From: Spirochaetales bacterium | GTDB lineage: Bacteria > Spirochaetota > Spirochaetia > SZUA-6 > JAFGRV01 | Direction of reading: 5' to 3' | Length of the DNA: 64,000 nt | Assembly: GCA_016928415.1 (NCBI GenBank) | Contig: JAFGKU010000131.1 | Coordinates: 1-64,000 of the forward strand | In this document: positions 61,190 to 64,000 of the stretch, one piece after another | Layout: every line of letters starts with the position of its first letter | Numbering within the stretch: the stretch's first letter is position 1 | Position numbers and translations under genes: made by a program | The notes under the pieces: generated by a model | The model's database searches: none | The model's input: only the letters and a program-made list of their open reading frames with translations | What the model was told of the DNA's origin: nothing

Positions 61190-64000
61190 ATGAAAAAGCA
61201 AAAGGTCATGACATTGTTACTGACAGCGTTCCTGTCCCTTTTCATCGTTTCAACGGGAATCGCCCAAACAAATCTGGCTTTAAACAAAACAGCTGCCGCC
61301 TCTTCCATAGAAGCGGACTTTACCCCCCAATCAGCCATTGACGGCAACATGAACACGCGCTGGAGCAGCGATTTCAGCGACCCTCAATGGATTTACGTGG
61401 ACCTGGGTGCCGCATATACCATCAACCGGGTTGTTCTATACTGGGAAACGGCGTACGGAAGCTCCTATCAAATTCAGGTTTCCTCGAATGCGTCAACATG
61501 GACGGCGGTATATACAACCACAAGCGGCAACGGTGGAACCGACGACATTTCCTTTGGATCGGCGAGCGCACGTTATGTGAGGATGTACGGCACGGCACGG
61601 GGGACGGGATGGGGCTATTCCCTCTGGGAATTCGAAGTGTACGGATCAACCGCGGCAACGGCTGCACCCACGAACACCCCGCAGCCTACCAATACACAGA
61701 CACCTACGCCCGTAGTAACGAATATAACCTTGACGGATATTACCGACACAGCGGGTACCGTCTCGGCACAGTACACCGATTCACCTTCCGGTGAAGACAT
61801 CACGAAGTTAACCGACAACAACACGTCAACAAAATATCTCACATTTCATGCATCAGGATGGGTTCAGTTCCAGCAGTCCACAACCTCTGTCATCACCCGT
61901 TATACGATGACGTCGGCGAATGACGTTCCCGACAGGGACCCGTATTCATGGACCCTTCAGGGATCGGCTAACGGATCTACCTGGGCCACCCTGGACAGCA
62001 GAAGCGGTGAGGATTTCCCGAACCGGTTCCAGACCCGTGAATTTACCTTTAGTAATTCAACCGCCTACTCCTACTACCGCCTGAACATGAACAACAACAC
62101 GGGAACCATCCTCCAGATTGCCGAATGGGAACTCTATGGCGTCACCGGCGGGACCGTCCCGACGAACACACCGACCCGGACCCCCACTCCCACATTCACT
62201 ACAGCGGTCACCAATACTCCCACACGAACCACGGCAGTCACCAATACTCCCACACGAACCTCGGCAGTCACCAACACTCCCACACGGACGCCAACCCCCA
62301 CCAATACACCGACACCGGGAACCACAGTCAACCTGGCCGTCGGGCGGCCGGGCACTTCTTCCTCCACCGAAGCGGGGCTCCCCCCCGAAGGAGCCTTCGA
62401 CGGAAACATGGGCACACGCTGGGGATCGGATTTCAGCGACCCCCAATGGATCTACTGTGACCTTGGTGCAACGTATACGGTAAGCCGGGTGGTGCTGTAC
62501 TGGGAAACCGCGTACGGGAGCGCCTATCAGATACAGGTTTCCTCGAACGCATCATCATGGACCACGGTCTATTCGACCACTGCCGGCAACGGCGGTACGG
62601 ATGACATTTCCTTCACGGCGGCCAGCGCACGGTACGTCAGAATGTACGGCACGGCACGGGGAACGGCATGGGGGTATTCCCTCTGGGAATTCGAAATATA
62701 CGGTACGGGTTCCGGACCAACCCCGACGCCCACACCGACGAACGGTGGCAATGATACGGAACCGCCGAGCCCGCCCCAGAACCTGACAGCCAATCCCGCC
62801 GTTTACGCCGTGACGCTCTCATGGCAGCACGCCACGGATAACGTCGGCATCGGCAGCTACAGGATATACCTGTCGGGAAATCTCGTGCAGACGGTTGACG
62901 GGGCAAGCACCTCGCAGACGGTAAGCGGCCTGAATCCCGGCACGCAATACACGTTCGTGGTAAGGGCCGTCGATACATCCGGCAATGAATCGGCAGATGC
63001 ATCGGTAACCACGCGGACCCTTACCGTGGCCACACCGACTCCGGGTCCCGGCGGCGGCGTCATCGGAATCGGCAATCTCGCTTCCAAAATGCCGGCGTAT
63101 GCCTCATCGGGAGACCCGTCACTGGCCGTGGATGCCAACCTGAATTCACGGTGGGAAAGCGCCTTCTCCGATCCGCAGTGGATCTACGTGGACCTGGGAT
63201 TGAAATACAGTCTCGGCAGGGTCATTCTCCACTGGGAAACGGCTTCCGCCAGTAATTATGAAATACAGGTATCGGACGACGGCGCTTCATGGTCAACCGC
63301 CTACGTGTTCAACCAGTCCGGGTTGCCCCTCGAACCGAGGACCGATGACCTGACAATATCGGCCGCAGGCAGGTACGTAAGGATGTACGGTACCGGAAGA
63401 AATTCCGACTGGGGTTATTCTCTCTGGGAATTCGAACTTTACAGTCCCGGATACGGACCGGGCAGCGCTCCCGATCCTAACCCGAATCCGAATCCTCCTC
63501 CCGTCCCGCCCGGCGCAGCATCGTTTAACGTAAACTCTCCGGCAAACGGCGCCATGGTGACAAACACCCGGAGGCCCACGCTCTCCTGGAACGGCGTATC
63601 GGCCAACTACTACGAGGTCTGGCTGAACATAACCCGGACCGATTACGATTTTACCCAATGGGGAAGCCTGCTGGACCGCTTCACGAAAATGGCGGAAGTT
63701 TCCGGCACAACCTACACGCTGACACAGGACCTGCCCGACAGATGGACATACAAGTGGTATGTCGTCGCCGTAAACGGAAGCGCAAGGTCCTATTCGAACC
63801 TGGGTATATTCAGTGTATACCTGCCTGCCGTTGAACAGGTGGCGGACGGCATCAACCTGATAAACGGATGCCGTGACCTGAACAGGAACGGCGTCATCGA
63901 GACTTACGAGGACTGGCGGCAGCCGGTTACCTCCCGGGTGAACGACCTTATGTCAAGGATGACGCTTGAGGAAAAAGCATACCAGATGTTCTACAATGCG
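61190..64000 (+). CDS. Secreted multi-discoidin glycoside hydrolase family 3 enzyme, 5' part
   Basis: The frame stays open for 937 codons to the window edge. A signal peptide ends near residue 26 (STGIAQ). Domains in order: discoidin (F5/8 type C) 1 at about 27-150, a Thr/Pro linker, a divergent discoidin-like domain at 175-320, a long Thr/Pro linker with a 3x30-bp tandem repeat, discoidin 3 at 383-507 (a close duplicate of the first), an FN3 domain at about 525-600, discoidin 4 at 620-755, an Ig/FN3-like domain to about 880, an EF-hand/dockerin-like DLNRNGVIETYEDW, then the start of GH3 (MSRMTLEEKAYQM). It is probably a beta-glucosidase or xylosidase held to polysaccharide. AGGAGG is 5 bases before the chosen ATG (61190). 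It looks more GC-rich than its neighbours. The catalytic residues lie outside the window. Confidence 0.85.
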   Translation, partial: MKKQKVMTLLLTAFLSLFIVSTGIAQTNLALNKTAAASSIEADFTPQSAIDGNMNTRWSSDFSDPQWIYVDLGAAYTINRVVLYWETAYGSSYQIQVSSNASTWTAVYTTTSGNGGTDDISFGSASARYVRMYGTARGTGWGYSLWEFEVYGSTAATAAPTNTPQPTNTQTPTPVVTNITLTDITDTAGTVSAQYTDSPSGEDITKLTDNNTSTKYLTFHASGWVQFQQSTTSVITRYTMTSANDVPDRDPYSWTLQGSANGSTWATLDSRSGEDFPNRFQTREFTFSNSTAYSYYRLNMNNNTGTILQIAEWELYGVTGGTVPTNTPTRTPTPTFTTAVTNTPTRTTAVTNTPTRTSAVTNTPTRTPTPTNTPTPGTTVNLAVGRPGTSSSTEAGLPPEGAFDGNMGTRWGSDFSDPQWIYCDLGATYTVSRVVLYWETAYGSAYQIQVSSNASSWTTVYSTTAGNGGTDDISFTAASARYVRMYGTARGTAWGYSLWEFEIYGTGSGPTPTPTPTNGGNDTEPPSPPQNLTANPAVYAVTLSWQHATDNVGIGSYRIYLSGNLVQTVDGASTSQTVSGLNPGTQYTFVVRAVDTSGNESADASVTTRTLTVATPTPGPGGGVIGIGNLASKMPAYASSGDPSLAVDANLNSRWESAFSDPQWIYVDLGLKYSLGRVILHWETASASNYEIQVSDDGASWSTAYVFNQSGLPLEPRTDDLTISAAGRYVRMYGTGRNSDWGYSLWEFELYSPGYGPGSAPDPNPNPNPPPVPPGAASFNVNSPANGAMVTNTRRPTLSWNGVSANYYEVWLNITRTDYDFTQWGSLLDRFTKMAEVSGTTYTLTQDLPDRWTYKWYVVAVNGSARSYSNLGIFSVYLPAVEQVADGINLINGCRDLNRNGVIETYEDWRQPVTSRVNDLMSRMTLEEKAYQMFYNA
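62201..62290 (+). repeat. Tandem 30-bp repeat in the GH3 gene linker
   Basis: Three near-identical 30-base units coding for a TAVTNTPTRT-type decapeptide, within the Thr/Pro-rich linker between discoidin domains 2 and 3. Confidence 0.75.

Noticed and set aside
62201-62290. Possible CRISPR-like repeat array
   Set aside because: Units are contiguous with no spacers and stay in the coding frame of the GH3 gene, so this is a coding tandem repeat.
62134-62415. Gly/Val-rich minus-strand frame with repeats
   Set aside because: It is the antisense of the Thr/Pro linker and 30-bp tandem repeat of the GH3 gene; the repeat explains the protein-like pattern.

Overview
The window is a gene-dense bacterial chromosome segment with moderate-to-low GC, no tRNA or rRNA genes, no CRISPR array and no recognisable transposase. 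The organism is most likely a free-living anaerobic member of the Spirochaetota. This is an inference from several features: an elongation factor G of the mitochondrial-like spirochaete/planctomycete type, many lipoproteins and PEGA/AAA ATPases, dense c-di-GMP and two-component signalling, and a fermentative redox gene set. No single marker here proves the phylum.

Layout. Bases 1-10,100 hold pgsA, an M48 peptidase, a response regulator-diguanylate cyclase, and a four-gene minus-strand operon: a membrane AAA ATPase with PEGA domains, a TPR/beta-rich secreted protein, a second ATPase, and a class III nucleotide cyclase fused to a third ATPase. Bases 10-18 kb hold alpha-glucan phosphorylase, small lipoproteins, a CHAD protein, a VWA protein and a Crp-like cyclic-nucleotide regulator. 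Bases 18-33 kb are signalling-rich: GGDEF-EAL, PilZ, HD-GYP, and a histidine kinase whose sensor is a LacI-type sugar-binding domain. They also carry an M61 peptidase and TPR proteins. Bases 33.4-37.8 kb are a group 3b (sulfhydrogenase-type) [NiFe] hydrogenase operon, order beta-gamma-delta-alpha, plus its maturation protease. LysS, a lipoprotein with 14 WD40 repeats and a caspase-like domain, a P-loop ATPase and EF-G follow.

Bases 46.1-57.4 kb are the most remarkable part: one tightly overlapping minus-strand run of 16 genes. It starts with a triheme cytochrome c. Next come six Nqr/Rnf membrane-pump genes. The first of these is an NqrA/RnfC protein carrying two 4Fe-4S motifs, and the last is an NqrF that stops where its FAD/NADH domain should begin. 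The run continues with soluble NADH-dehydrogenase/Hnd-type subunits (NuoE, HndB, NuoF and a short NuoG-like protein). Between these lie five small regulatory proteins: two DRTGG, CBS-ATPase, PHP and a small ATPase. My reading is that the soluble NADH module replaces the missing NADH-oxidising half of NqrF, giving a hybrid ion-pumping oxidoreductase. A second heme protein is divergently encoded. The window ends with a ferritin-like/kinase/response regulator operon and the 5' part of a very large secreted GH3 glycosidase with four discoidin domains.

A short dispersed element with terminal inverted repeats (GGCACCTCTAAAAACC type) occurs in at least three near-complete copies plus remnants. In two places its end supplies the stop codon of the neighbouring gene. 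Many promoters of the TTGACA-17-TATAAT kind are legible, consistent with ordinary sigma-70 use.
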